From positions 1,798,001 to 1,862,000 of the forward strand of contig NZ_BAABCP010000001.1 in NCBI RefSeq assembly GCF_039539005.1: DNA of 64,000 nucleotides, given 5' to 3'. This document shows positions 9,497 to 17,200 of this stretch, piece by piece. Position 1 is the stretch's first letter, and each line of letters opens with the position of its first letter. This DNA is from Microbacterium soli (GTDB lineage: Bacteria > Actinomycetota > Actinomycetes > Actinomycetales > Microbacteriaceae). The translations under genes and the position numbers were made by a program. The notes beneath the pieces were generated by a model, which worked only from the letters and a program-made list of their open reading frames with translations, did not search any database and was not told where the DNA came from.

Positions 9497-10513
9497 TCAG
9501 GCGCTGCGCGTCAGCGAGGCGGAGTCCATCGGATGGTGCGGCGCGGTGCCCCGGGTGTATGCCTCCAGCTCGTCGAGGGCGGAGTCGGTCAGCCGGCGCG
9601 TCTCGGAGCCGAGCGACCCGGCCAGGTGCGGTGTGATGATCACGTTGGGCATCGTCAGCAGAGGGGATTCCGGCGGCAGGGGCTCGGGATCGGTCACATC
9701 CAGGACGGCGTCGAGGCGGCCCGTGCGGCACTCCGCGGCCAGCGCGTCGTGGTCCAGCAGAGCGCCGCGGGCGGTGTTGATCACCGTCGCCCCCGTGCGC
9801 AGGGCGGCCAGCTGCGCGGCGCCGATCATGTGGTGCGTCGACGGCAGCGCCGGCGCGTGCAGCGAGAGCACGTCCACCAGTGGGAGCATCTCGTGCAGCG
9901 GCATCAGCCGCGCACCGGCGGCGGTCACCTCCTCCGCATCGGCGAACGGGTCGGCGACGAGCGTCCGCAGCCCCGGAAACGGACGCAGCAGATCGACGAC
10001 GCGTCGGCCGACGCGGGAGAAGCCGACGATGCCGATCGTGCGGTCCAGGTTCCCGAGCGCGTCCTCGCGCAGGTTCCCGCCCCAGGGCTTCTGCGCCGAG
10101 GGGGCGGCGTGCACGTGCACCAGCGCGCGCTTGCCCGTCAGCAGGATGGTGGCGAGGGTGAACTCCGCGACGGGCACGGCGTTGGCGTCGGCTGCGGTGG
10201 TGATGCGCACACCGCGCTGCCAGAACTCCTCGGAGACGAGGGTGCGGACACTGCCGGCGGCGTGGAAGACCGCGCGCAGGCGGGGCATCCGCCGCAGCAG
10301 CGCCGCGTCGAAGCGCGGTGCGCCCCAGGAGGTAACGAGCACCTCGGCCTCCGCGAGCACCGTGTCCAGGGCGGGGTCGGCGGGGTCGACGATGTGCATC
10401 GGCGCACGGACGTCGGCGAGGTCGGCGAATCGGCGGCGCCGCGCGTCGTCGAACAGCAGCTCGAACGCCTCCGCCGACATGATCGCGTGCGCCCGGGGGC
10501 GGGATGAGGGCAT
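9497..10513 (-). CDS. D-isomer-specific 2-hydroxyacid dehydrogenase
   Basis: NAD(P)-dependent interconversion of a 2-hydroxy and a 2-keto acid, 338 residues, cytoplasmic. The Rossmann-type NAD site is TIGIVGFSRVGRRVVD near residues 168-183. The catalytic set of the family is visible: arginine in VINTARGALLDHDAL, acidic residue in LDVTDPEPLPPESPL and the histidine in NVIITPHLAGSLGSE. It is transcribed toward the DUF624 gene and away from the heparinase-like gene, with a shared 141-bp regulatory gap, so it probably acts on an acid released from the imported glycan. Many annotated family members are phosphoglycerate- or glyoxylate-reductase-like; the substrate cannot be read from the sequence. 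Confidence 0.9.
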   Translation of the reverse strand: MPSSRPRAHAIMSAEAFELLFDDARRRRFADLADVRAPMHIVDPADPALDTVLAEAEVLVTSWGAPRFDAALLRRMPRLRAVFHAAGSVRTLVSEEFWQRGVRITTAADANAVPVAEFTLATILLTGKRALVHVHAAPSAQKPWGGNLREDALGNLDRTIGIVGFSRVGRRVVDLLRPFPGLRTLVADPFADAEEVTAAGARLMPLHEMLPLVDVLSLHAPALPSTHHMIGAAQLAALRTGATVINTARGALLDHDALAAECRTGRLDAVLDVTDPEPLPPESPLLTMPNVIITPHLAGSLGSETRRLTDSALDELEAYTRGTAPHHPMDSASLTRSA

Positions 10514-10599
10514 GTGTGTCTCCGTCGAGGGTCGCGAGGCGTGCCGCGTGTGTGCTGCGACATTCTCAGTGAAGACTGATCAACCAATCATGTGCAACC

Positions 10600-10615
10600 T
10601 ATTCGAAACCGAATA
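10600..10615. promoter_or_regulatory. TATTCG-N4-CGAATA inverted repeat
   Basis: A perfect 6-bp inverted repeat with the spacer AAAC lies in the divergent gap between the hydroxyacid dehydrogenase and the heparinase-like gene, directly ahead of a TACACT -10-like hexamer (10614-10619). It is a likely operator for one or both genes. Confidence 0.5.
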
Positions 10616-10627
10616 CACTCACTCGAA

Positions 10628-10639
10628 CATGAAAATTCA
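10628..10639. promoter_or_regulatory. CATGAAAATTCA site before the heparinase-like gene
   Basis: Second copy (11 of 12 identical) of the CATGAACATTCA element at 3346-3357. It lies about 10 nt downstream of the putative -10 and 16 nt before the ATG, a position suited to repression. The binding protein is unproven; the DeoR/LacI hybrid encoded just downstream is the best candidate. Confidence 0.4.
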
Positions 10640-10654
10640 TCCTGGGGAGGACGG

Positions 10655-12487
10655 ATGCTGATCCAGCGCGGCGCGCTGCGCGACCTGTGGTCCCGCACCG
10701 GGGATACGGCGCGCCCGCCGACGGTGCCGAGGTCGGCCGACCGCGAGTTCTGGGACGGGCTGGACGGTCCGGCGCGAACGACGCTCCTCGCGGAGGCGGA
10801 CCGGTCCCGCGACGAGGAGTGGCCCGGGCTGAGACTGTCCGATTGGTCGGCCTTTGCCCGCACCGGGGACCGAGCGGCGTACGAGCGATCCCTCTTCCTG
10901 CGCGACCGACGGACGCGACTGGCGGTCCTCGCCGCGGCGATCGACCCGACCGAGTCCCGCCTGCTCGAGGCGGCCGACGGGCTATGGCTCACGTGCGAGC
11001 AGGGCGCCTGGTGCTGGCCCGCGCACGACGACGTCTTCGCCCGGGGTCTGCGGGTGCCCGACGGGCAGCATCCGTTCGTCGATCTCGGCGCGGGGGAGGA
11101 GGCCGCGCTGGTGGCCTGGTCCGTGCTGCTGATCGGCGACGGGCTGGAGCGCGTCGCGCCCGGGCTGTGCGAACGACTGACCGCGCAGGTGCGCGAGCGC
11201 GTGCTCGAGCCGTTCCTCGCACGCGCGTGGCACTGGGAGGGCACGGAGGATCGCGTGCACAACTGGGCGCCGTGGATCCACGGGAACCTCCTCGTGGCGG
11301 CCATGGCGTTCGCCGAGCCGGACCTGCGCGAGCGCGTCCTCGCGCGCTGCGTGGACGGGCTGGACCGCTATCTCGCCCAGCTGCCCGCCGACGGCGCCAT
11401 CGACGAGGGATTCGGCTACTGGTGGCAGGGGGCGGGCCGGGCATTCGACGCTCTGGCGCTGCTGGACCCCCTCACCGGCGGAGCGATCGTGGCGTCGATC
11501 CGCGGCGGTGCTCTCCGCGGCGTCGGAGAGCTGGCGCGCTTCCCGCAGCGGATGCGGCTCGGTCCGGGCTGGTTCGCCAGTTTCGCGGATGCCGAGGCGA
11601 GGGCCGACGACGGGACCCCCTGGCATGTGCTGTTCCGCGCGGCCGAGCTGTGCGCGCAGCCGGAGACCGCTACCTTCGCCCTCGCCGAGCGTGGCGAGCG
11701 GCCGCTGTGCGGGCTCGACGACGGTGTGCACGCGGGGCTCGGGCGGATGCTCGCCGAGCTCTCGGATGTGCGCTCGGGCGCGCTGAGCGGCGCGGGTCGG
11801 CAACCGGGGGCCGTTGCGGTACGGGAGGATGTCCTCCTGCCGTCGATCGGTGTCGGCATCCGGGAGCGTTCCGGCGTGACGGTCGTGGTCAAGAGCGGAC
11901 ACAACGACGAGAACCACAACCACAACGACCTCGGATCCTTCTCCGTCGCCGTCGATGGCATCCCGCTCCTGCCGGATCTCGGACGGGCGACCTACCGCGC
12001 CGAGACGTTCTCCGATCGGCGCTACGAGCTGTGGAACATGCGCAGCGACTGGCATTCCGCGCCGTGGCCGCGAGGGCGCGTGCAGCTGCCCGGTCGGCGT
12101 TGGCGCGCCGACGCCGAGGCCGTCGATGACGGATGGCGGCTCGACCTGACCTCCGCCTACCCCGGAGGGGAGCGCTGGATCCGCACCGTGCGGCTGACCG
12201 GGAACGGACTGATCGTGCGCGACGAGGGCGACGCGATCGCGGACCCGACCACCCGCATCGTCGTGGTGTGCGCGGGAGTTCCCCGGCGCACCGGCGGCGG
12301 TGTGCTCGTCCCCGGCCGGCACGGGTCGCGCGGCCTGCTGCTGACGTTCGACGACGCCGATGCGGAGTTCGAGACCGTGGACGTCGACGACCCGTATCTG
12401 CACCGCTCCTGGGGTGCGCGGGTGACGCGGATGCTGTTCGCACCGGCATCCGGGACGATGTGGGAGATGAGGGGAGAGGCACGATGA
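10655..12487 (+). CDS. heparinase II/III family protein
   Basis: 610 residues with an alpha-helical N-terminal domain (YRAIDERSLFLRDRRTRL-like region, then WHWEGTEDRVHNWAPWIHGN near residue 190) and the C-terminal heparinase II/III beta domain marked by SGHNDENHNHNDLGSFSV near residue 410, the most conserved feature of the family. Members are polysaccharide lyases acting on uronic-acid glycans. No signal peptide is seen, suggesting intracellular processing of imported oligosaccharides. Start ATG 10655 has GGGGAGG upstream; an earlier GTG at 10592 would include the operator region and is rejected. The stop overlaps the next gene by 4 nt (ATGA), linking it to the regulator at 12484. Confidence 0.88.
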   Translation: MLIQRGALRDLWSRTGDTARPPTVPRSADREFWDGLDGPARTTLLAEADRSRDEEWPGLRLSDWSAFARTGDRAAYERSLFLRDRRTRLAVLAAAIDPTESRLLEAADGLWLTCEQGAWCWPAHDDVFARGLRVPDGQHPFVDLGAGEEAALVAWSVLLIGDGLERVAPGLCERLTAQVRERVLEPFLARAWHWEGTEDRVHNWAPWIHGNLLVAAMAFAEPDLRERVLARCVDGLDRYLAQLPADGAIDEGFGYWWQGAGRAFDALALLDPLTGGAIVASIRGGALRGVGELARFPQRMRLGPGWFASFADAEARADDGTPWHVLFRAAELCAQPETATFALAERGERPLCGLDDGVHAGLGRMLAELSDVRSGALSGAGRQPGAVAVREDVLLPSIGVGIRERSGVTVVVKSGHNDENHNHNDLGSFSVAVDGIPLLPDLGRATYRAETFSDRRYELWNMRSDWHSAPWPRGRVQLPGRRWRADAEAVDDGWRLDLTSAYPGGERWIRTVRLTGNGLIVRDEGDAIADPTTRIVVVCAGVPRRTGGGVLVPGRHGSRGLLLTFDDADAEFETVDVDDPYLHRSWGARVTRMLFAPASGTMWEMRGEAR

Positions 12488-13584
12488 CCGATTCAGCGAA
12501 CCGTCCCGTGTTCGGGATCGCGCGACGTGAGCGGATCATGGACGAGCTGCGCGTGGCGGGCGCCGTGCGCGTGGCGGATCTGGCACGCGAGTTCGGGGTG
12601 TCGGAGCTGACCATCCGCCGCGACATCGGCGAGCTCGCCGACCGCGGCCTGGTCACCAGGGTGCACGGCGGTGCGACGCTGCGCAGCCGTCTGGACACGA
12701 CCGTCGCCCCGCATGCGGCCTCCGGCGGCCCCCGATACCGCGTCGGCATCGTCGTCCCGTCACTGAGCTACTACTGGCCTCAGGTGGTGATCGGCGCGCG
12801 TGCGGCGGCGACGGAGCTCGGGGTGCAGCTGGTGCTGCGCGGATCGAGCTATGAGGCCGCCGATCAGCGCAGGCAGATCAGCTCGCTGGTGGAATCCGGC
12901 GGCTTCCACGGCCTCATCATCGCACCCGAGAATCAGGGTCCGGACGGGCATGCGCTGCTGAGCTGGCTGGAGCAGCTGCCCATCCCCGTCGTGCTCGTCG
13001 AGCGGCGGGCGCCGGCGTCCCTCGCGCTGACGCGGCTGGAGTGGGTGACCACGGATCACGTCTTCGGCGGCTACCTCGCCGCATCGCATCTGGCGAGCCT
13101 GGGACATCGATCGGTCGGCATCCTCACCTCCGCGCAGTCGCCGACGTCCTGGCAGCTGCGCCGGGGCTGGGCGCAGGCCGTGGAGGAGCTGGGGCTGCAG
13201 GCGACGATCGATCTGAACGCCTCGTTGGACACCCTGGAGGGGCCCGAGCGCGCGGACTTCGTGGATTCGCTGCTCGATCAGGTGCGCGGCAGCGGCACGT
13301 CGGCCATGCTCATCCATTCCGATCCGCAGGCGCTGCTCGTGCAGCAGAACGCACTCGATCGCGGCTGGTCGCTGCCCGAGGACCTGTCGATCGTCGCGTA
13401 CGACGACGAGGTCGCCGAGAACGGCGCCCTGCCCATCTCGGCGCTGCGTCCGCCCAAGCAGCACGTCGGTCGGCGCGCCGTCGAGCTGATGCTGGCGCGA
13501 CTCGTGGAGGGGGCGGCGCGTCCTGTCGAGCGCGTGCAGGTCGTTCCGGTGCTGCACGCCAGGGAGTCGACGGCCACCAGATGA
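12484..13584 (+). CDS. hybrid regulator: DeoR-type HTH with LacI-type sensor
   Basis: 366-residue transcription factor. Residues 10-65 are a DeoR helix-turn-helix (RRERIMDELRVAGAVRVADL, then SELTIRRDIGELADRGLVTRVHGGATL), but from about residue 85 the protein is a LacI-like periplasmic-binding fold (YRVGIVVPSLSYYWPQVVIG through LSIVAYDDEVAENGALPISALRPP) in place of the usual DeoR sugar-phosphate isomerase-like sensor. It should therefore bind a free sugar. It is translationally coupled to the heparinase-like gene (ATGA overlap) and is the natural candidate for the CATGAAMATTCA sites at 3346 and 10628. The fusion architecture is seen directly; the target sites are inference. Confidence 0.88.
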   Translation: MTDSANRPVFGIARRERIMDELRVAGAVRVADLAREFGVSELTIRRDIGELADRGLVTRVHGGATLRSRLDTTVAPHAASGGPRYRVGIVVPSLSYYWPQVVIGARAAATELGVQLVLRGSSYEAADQRRQISSLVESGGFHGLIIAPENQGPDGHALLSWLEQLPIPVVLVERRAPASLALTRLEWVTTDHVFGGYLAASHLASLGHRSVGILTSAQSPTSWQLRRGWAQAVEELGLQATIDLNASLDTLEGPERADFVDSLLDQVRGSGTSAMLIHSDPQALLVQQNALDRGWSLPEDLSIVAYDDEVAENGALPISALRPPKQHVGRRAVELMLARLVEGAARPVERVQVVPVLHARESTATR

Positions 13585-13635
13585 GGGTTTCGGGAGCGGA
13601 TGCACCGCGCCGGGAATAGTTGACCGAACGCAATG

Positions 13636-13651
13636 GTTGAGCAACATCAAC
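13636..13651. promoter_or_regulatory. MarR operator 1 (GTTGA-N6-TCAAC)
   Basis: Perfect inverted repeat GTTGA / TCAAC with a 6-nt spacer, overlapping the -35 hexamer TTGAGC (13637-13642) of the exporter promoter. An additional lone GTTGA half-site is at 13619-13623. Confidence 0.75.
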
Positions 13652-13665
13652 TAATGGTGTATTGT
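13637..13665 (+). promoter_or_regulatory. promoter of the exporter-marR operon
   Basis: TTGAGC (13637-13642), exact 17-nt spacer and TATTGT (13660-13665). Both hexamers are covered by the twin GTTGA-N6-TCAAC operators, so a bound MarR dimer pair would block polymerase. Confidence 0.65.
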
Positions 13666-13679
13666 TGACGAAGATCAAC
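13664..13679. promoter_or_regulatory. MarR operator 2 (GTTGA-N6-TCAAC)
   Basis: Second identical-format inverted repeat, 28 bp downstream of operator 1 (centre to centre), overlapping the end of the -10 hexamer and the presumed transcription start. Confidence 0.75.
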
Positions 13680-13701
13680 CATCTCTGCAGGAGACCCCCT
13701 T

Positions 13702-15381
13702 TTGAATTCCAGAACCACTTCTTCCGCCGAGTCCGTGCGCTCGGCACGCGAAGTCTTCACCGCGATCTCCGGCCTCATCGTCGGCATGTTCGTCGCCGTG
13801 CTCTCCGGCACGGTCGTCTCGACCTCGCTTCCCGTCATCGTCGCCGACCTCGGCGGCACCCAGGCCCAGTACACCTGGGTCATCACCGCGAGCCTGCTCG
13901 CCACCTCGGTCACCACGCCCATCTGGGGCAAGCTGGCCGACCTCGTCGACCGCAAGCTGCTCGTGCAGCTCTCCCTCATCCTGTTCACGGCGGGCACCGT
14001 CGTCGCCGGCTTCTCGACCGACATCAACATGCTCATCGCCATGCGCGTCGTCCAGGGGCTCGGAGTCGGCGGCCTCATGTCGCTGGTCATGGTCGCCGTG
14101 GCCCTGATCATCTCCCCGCGCGAGCGCGGCAAGTACATGGGCGTCGTCGGCGGCATCATGGCCTTCGCCACCATCGGCGGACCGCTGCTGGGCGGGTTCC
14201 TCACCGACGTGTGGGGCTGGCGCTCCAACTTCTGGGTGGGCGTGCCCTTCGCCATCCTGGCGCTGGTGCTGCTGCAGGTCACCCTGCACCTGCCCAAGCC
14301 GCAGAACGTGAAGGTGACCATCGACTACCTCGGCACCGGGCTGCTCGCCGTCGGCGTCTCCGGCCTGCTCATCTGGGTGTCGATGGGCGGTCAGCAGTTC
14401 GCCTGGGACTCCATGACCAGCTACGTCCTCGGCATCGGCTCCGCCGTGCTCCTGGTCGCGTTCGTCATCGTCGAGCTGTTCGTCTCCGAGCCGCTCATCC
14501 CGCTCTCGCTGTTCCTCGGGCGCACGTTCACGCTCTCGGTGGTCGCCTCCATCGCGATCGGCGTCTCGATGTTCGCCACCTCGGTGTTCCTCGCGCAGTA
14601 CTTCCAGCTGGCGCGCGGCGCCACGCCCACGGAGTCCGGCCTGATGACGATCCCCATGATCGTGGGGCAGATGGGCTCGTCCATCATCATCGGTCAGCTC
14701 GTGAGCCGCTACGGCAAGTGGAAGGGCTGGATGATGCTGGGCTCGATCCTCGCCGTCGTCGGCGTCTCGCTCATGGCGACGCTGCGCTACGACACCCCCT
14801 TCGTGCTCGTCGCGACCTACATGTTCGTCCTCGGCGCGGGGCTCGGCATGGTGATGCAGAACCTCACCCTCATCGTGCAGAACGACACCCCGCCGCAGCA
14901 GCTGGGCGTCGCCTCGTCGGGCGTGAACTTCTTCCGCACCATCGCCGGCACCATCGGCGTCACCGTCATGGGCTCGGTCCTCGCGACCAACGTCGCGGCG
15001 TACATCAAGGACGGCTTCGCGGGCTTCAAGCCCGCCTCGCCCGACGAGCTCGAGGCGCTCAAGGCCCTCGGCTCGGGTGATGTGCCGAAGGTGTCGGATC
15101 TGCCGGAGACCATCCGCACCGTCGTCGAGTCGGCGTACGGCCACGGCATCGCCGACGCGTTCTTCATCGCCGTGCCGCTGGCGGTGATCGGAGTGCTCGC
15201 CATCGCGTTCATCGCGAACAAGCCGCTGTCGACGAAGAACTCCGCCGAGCAGCTGCGCGCCAATGCCGAGGAGTCCGCGATCGAGGTCGCCGGTGCCGAG
15301 GTCGGCGCCGTCACGGGCAGCATCCGCGTGGTGGACGGCGAAGACGACCGCCCGCGCGAGGCGGCGGAGTCGGTGCGCTGA
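13702..15381 (+). CDS. MFS drug-type exporter (DHA2 family, EmrB/QacA-like)
   Basis: Proton-driven multidrug-type efflux pump of the inner membrane, 559 residues with about 14 transmembrane segments expected for DHA2. Motif A-like GKLADLVDRKLL (residues 75-86) and motif C-like TIGGPLLGGFL in segment 5 are visible. The start is TTG 13702, with CAGGAGA upstream; no better start gives the first membrane segment FTAISGLIVGMFVAVLSGTV. A single nucleotide separates its stop from the marR gene, and a twin MarR operator covers its promoter, so it is probably an inducible exporter of a toxic compound. The exported substrate cannot be predicted. Confidence 0.93.
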   Translation: MNSRTTSSAESVRSAREVFTAISGLIVGMFVAVLSGTVVSTSLPVIVADLGGTQAQYTWVITASLLATSVTTPIWGKLADLVDRKLLVQLSLILFTAGTVVAGFSTDINMLIAMRVVQGLGVGGLMSLVMVAVALIISPRERGKYMGVVGGIMAFATIGGPLLGGFLTDVWGWRSNFWVGVPFAILALVLLQVTLHLPKPQNVKVTIDYLGTGLLAVGVSGLLIWVSMGGQQFAWDSMTSYVLGIGSAVLLVAFVIVELFVSEPLIPLSLFLGRTFTLSVVASIAIGVSMFATSVFLAQYFQLARGATPTESGLMTIPMIVGQMGSSIIIGQLVSRYGKWKGWMMLGSILAVVGVSLMATLRYDTPFVLVATYMFVLGAGLGMVMQNLTLIVQNDTPPQQLGVASSGVNFFRTIAGTIGVTVMGSVLATNVAAYIKDGFAGFKPASPDELEALKALGSGDVPKVSDLPETIRTVVESAYGHGIADAFFIAVPLAVIGVLAIAFIANKPLSTKNSAEQLRANAEESAIEVAGAEVGAVTGSIRVVDGEDDRPREAAESVR

Positions 15382-15382
15382 C

Positions 15383-15820
15383 ATGGACACGCAGGCCGCC
15401 GACGAGGTGCTCGCGGACTTCCAGGGGCACCTGAATCTCATCCTCGCCCGGGTGCGGACGCTGTGGAAGGAGTCCGCGGCGCGGATCCACCCCGAGCTGC
15501 AGCCGTCGGGCTACAAGCTGCTGGCGTACATCGGGCGCACCGGGCAGGTGAGTGCTCACCGGCTCGTGGAGCTGTTCGAGATGGACAAGTCGATGGTCAG
15601 CAGGCAGATCCGGATGCTGGAGCAGTTCGGTCTGATCGAGTCGCGGCCCGACGAGAACGACGGGCGGCTCCGGGTGCTCACGGTGACCGCGCAGGCCGAG
15701 CGGGTGCTCGCGGAGCTGCGCGCCGAGAACGCGGAGCGGATGCGGTCGGTGCTGGCCGAGCTGAGCCCGGCCGAGGTCGCCGCCGCCTCCAAGGCCTTCC
15801 GGTTGATCGCGGAGGCCTGA
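15383..15820 (+). CDS. MarR family transcriptional repressor
   Basis: 145-residue winged-helix regulator. The DNA-binding core is VSAHRLVELFEMDKSMVSRQ with the following IRMLEQFGLIESRPDENDGR wing, near residues 55-95. The N-terminal helix DEVLADFQGHLNLILARVRT and C-terminal helices should form the dimer interface. Start ATG 15383 lies 1 nt after the exporter stop. Autoregulation is supported by two identical GTTGA-N6-TCAAC repeats over the operon promoter. Ligand unknown. Confidence 0.93.
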   Translation: MDTQAADEVLADFQGHLNLILARVRTLWKESAARIHPELQPSGYKLLAYIGRTGQVSAHRLVELFEMDKSMVSRQIRMLEQFGLIESRPDENDGRLRVLTVTAQAERVLAELRAENAERMRSVLAELSPAEVAAASKAFRLIAEA

Positions 15821-15831
15821 GCTGCGCAGCT

Positions 15832-15867
15832 GCGCCGGTCGGTCCCCTCATCGGGCCTGACCGGCGC
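15832..15867 (+). terminator. hairpin terminator after marR
   Basis: GCGCCGGTC (15832-15840) pairs perfectly with GACCGGCGC (15859-15867), 12 nt after the marR stop. No U-tract, as is common in high-GC actinomycetes. Confidence 0.6.
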
Positions 15868-15956
15868 ATCCTGCCGTCGCGGTCATCCCGGCGACTGGCT
15901 GAACCGCTGGACCCCGTCCCCGGGCGGGGTGCGTCACCCGAATCCCGCCGGCGGTC

Positions 15957-15985
15957 TTGCGTGATCCGGGATGATCTGGTTCACT
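15957..15985 (+). promoter_or_regulatory. promoter of the Gfo/DUF993 operon
   Basis: TTGCGT (15957-15962), 17-nt spacer, TTCACT (15980-15985). The -10 is weak, but the spacing is exact and a LacI-type operator begins 3 nt downstream. Confidence 0.45.
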
Positions 15986-15987
15986 GA

Positions 15988-16003
15988 GGGAAAGCGCTTA
16001 CCC
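15988..16003. promoter_or_regulatory. LacI-type operator GGGAAAGCGCTTACCC
   Basis: A 16-mer with 14 of 16 positions symmetrical about a central GCGC/CG, typical of LacI-family operators. It sits at about the transcription start of the Gfo/Idh/MocA operon, whose fifth gene is itself a LacI regulator (20210), the likely ligand-controlled repressor. Confidence 0.65.
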
Positions 16004-16045
16004 ATTCGGAGAGGCGACCACTTCCCGAACAGAACGGAAACACCA

Positions 16046-17200
16046 ATGGCGAACGTGCGCGAGATCGGCATCATCATGAACGGCGTCTCCGGACGCATGG
16101 GCTACCGGCAGCACCTGGTGCGCTCGATCCTGGCGATCCGCGATCAGGGCGGCATCGAGCTCTCCGACGGGTCGAAGGCGACCGTCAAGCCGATCCTCGT
16201 CGGCCGCAGCGAGGAGAAGCTCGCCGAGCTCGCCGCCAGGCACGACATCGCCGACTACACCACCGATCTCGACGCGGCCCTCGCCGACCCGCAGTGGGAG
16301 ATCTACGCCGACTTCCTGGTGACGAAGGCGCGCGCCACCGCCATCCGCAAGGCCATCGCCGCGGGCAGGGCGATCTACACCGAGAAGCCCACCGCCGAGT
16401 CCCTGGAGGAGGCGATCGAGCTCGCGCAGCTCGCGAAGACCGCCGGCGTGAAGACCGGCGTCGTGCACGACAAGCTGTACCTTCCCGGCCTGCAGAAGCT
16501 CAAGCGCCTGATCGACTCCGGCTTCTTCGGCCGCATCCTCTCCGTGCGCGGCGAGTTCGGCTATTGGGTGTTCGAGGGCGACTGGCAGAGGGCGCAGCGC
16601 CCCAGCTGGAACTACCGCACCGAGGACGGCGGCGGCATCATCACCGACATGTTCCCGCACTGGAACTACGTGCTCGAGAACCTGTTCGGGCGGGTGCGGA
16701 GCGTCTACGCCCAGGCCGCCGTGCACATCGCCGACCGCTGGGACGAGAAGGGCGAGCACTACGACGCCACCGCCGAAGATGCCGCGTACGGCATCTTCGA
16801 GCTCGACGGCGGCATCACGGCCACCATCAACTCCTCCTGGACGGTGCGCGTGAACCGCGACGAGCTCGTCGAGTTCCAGGTCGACGGCACGCACGGCTCG
16901 GCCGTCGTCGGTCTGTTCGGATGCAAGATCCAGCCCCGCAACGCCACGCCGAAGCCGGTGTGGAACCCCGACGTCGAGGACACCCACGACTACGCCGCCG
17001 ACTGGCAGACCGTCCCCACCAACGACGTGTTCCTCAACGGCTTCCGCCAGCAGTGGGAGGAATACCTGGAGTCGTACGTCCTCGGCACCGACTACGCCTT
17101 CGACCTGCTGGCCGGCGCCCGCGGCGTCCAGTTCGCGGAGGCGGGTCTCGCCTCCAACGCCGAGGGCCGCAGGGTCGCCATCGAGGAGCTCTCGCTGTGA
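16046..17200 (+). CDS. Gfo/Idh/MocA family oxidoreductase
   Basis: NAD(P)-dependent sugar or polyol dehydrogenase, 384 residues. The N-terminus is a Rossmann fold (REIGIIMNGVSGRMGYRQHL) and residues 105-125 hold the family motif AIYTEKPTAESLEEA with the conserved EKP. The second half is the usual alpha/beta substrate domain (WNYRTEDGGGIITDMFPHWN). Start ATG 16046 is chosen over 15971 because the latter would place the LacI operator inside the coding region; ATG 16046 also begins the Rossmann strand after three residues. It is the first gene of a coupled operon; GTGA overlap with the DUF993 gene. Substrate unknown. Confidence 0.9.
   Translation: MANVREIGIIMNGVSGRMGYRQHLVRSILAIRDQGGIELSDGSKATVKPILVGRSEEKLAELAARHDIADYTTDLDAALADPQWEIYADFLVTKARATAIRKAIAAGRAIYTEKPTAESLEEAIELAQLAKTAGVKTGVVHDKLYLPGLQKLKRLIDSGFFGRILSVRGEFGYWVFEGDWQRAQRPSWNYRTEDGGGIITDMFPHWNYVLENLFGRVRSVYAQAAVHIADRWDEKGEHYDATAEDAAYGIFELDGGITATINSSWTVRVNRDELVEFQVDGTHGSAVVGLFGCKIQPRNATPKPVWNPDVEDTHDYAADWQTVPTNDVFLNGFRQQWEEYLESYVLGTDYAFDLLAGARGVQFAEAGLASNAEGRRVAIEELSL

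Noticed and set aside
10629..10661. Ten-codon leader peptide (MKIHPGEDGC) overlapping the heparinase-like start
   Set aside because: It has no ribosome site, its first bases are part of the CATGAAAATTCA operator-like site and its codons give no amino-acid run typical of attenuation.
13675..15441. 588-codon minus-strand frame opposite the MFS exporter
   Set aside because: Histidine/aspartate-rich antisense of a 14-helix transporter; no start context and no family match.
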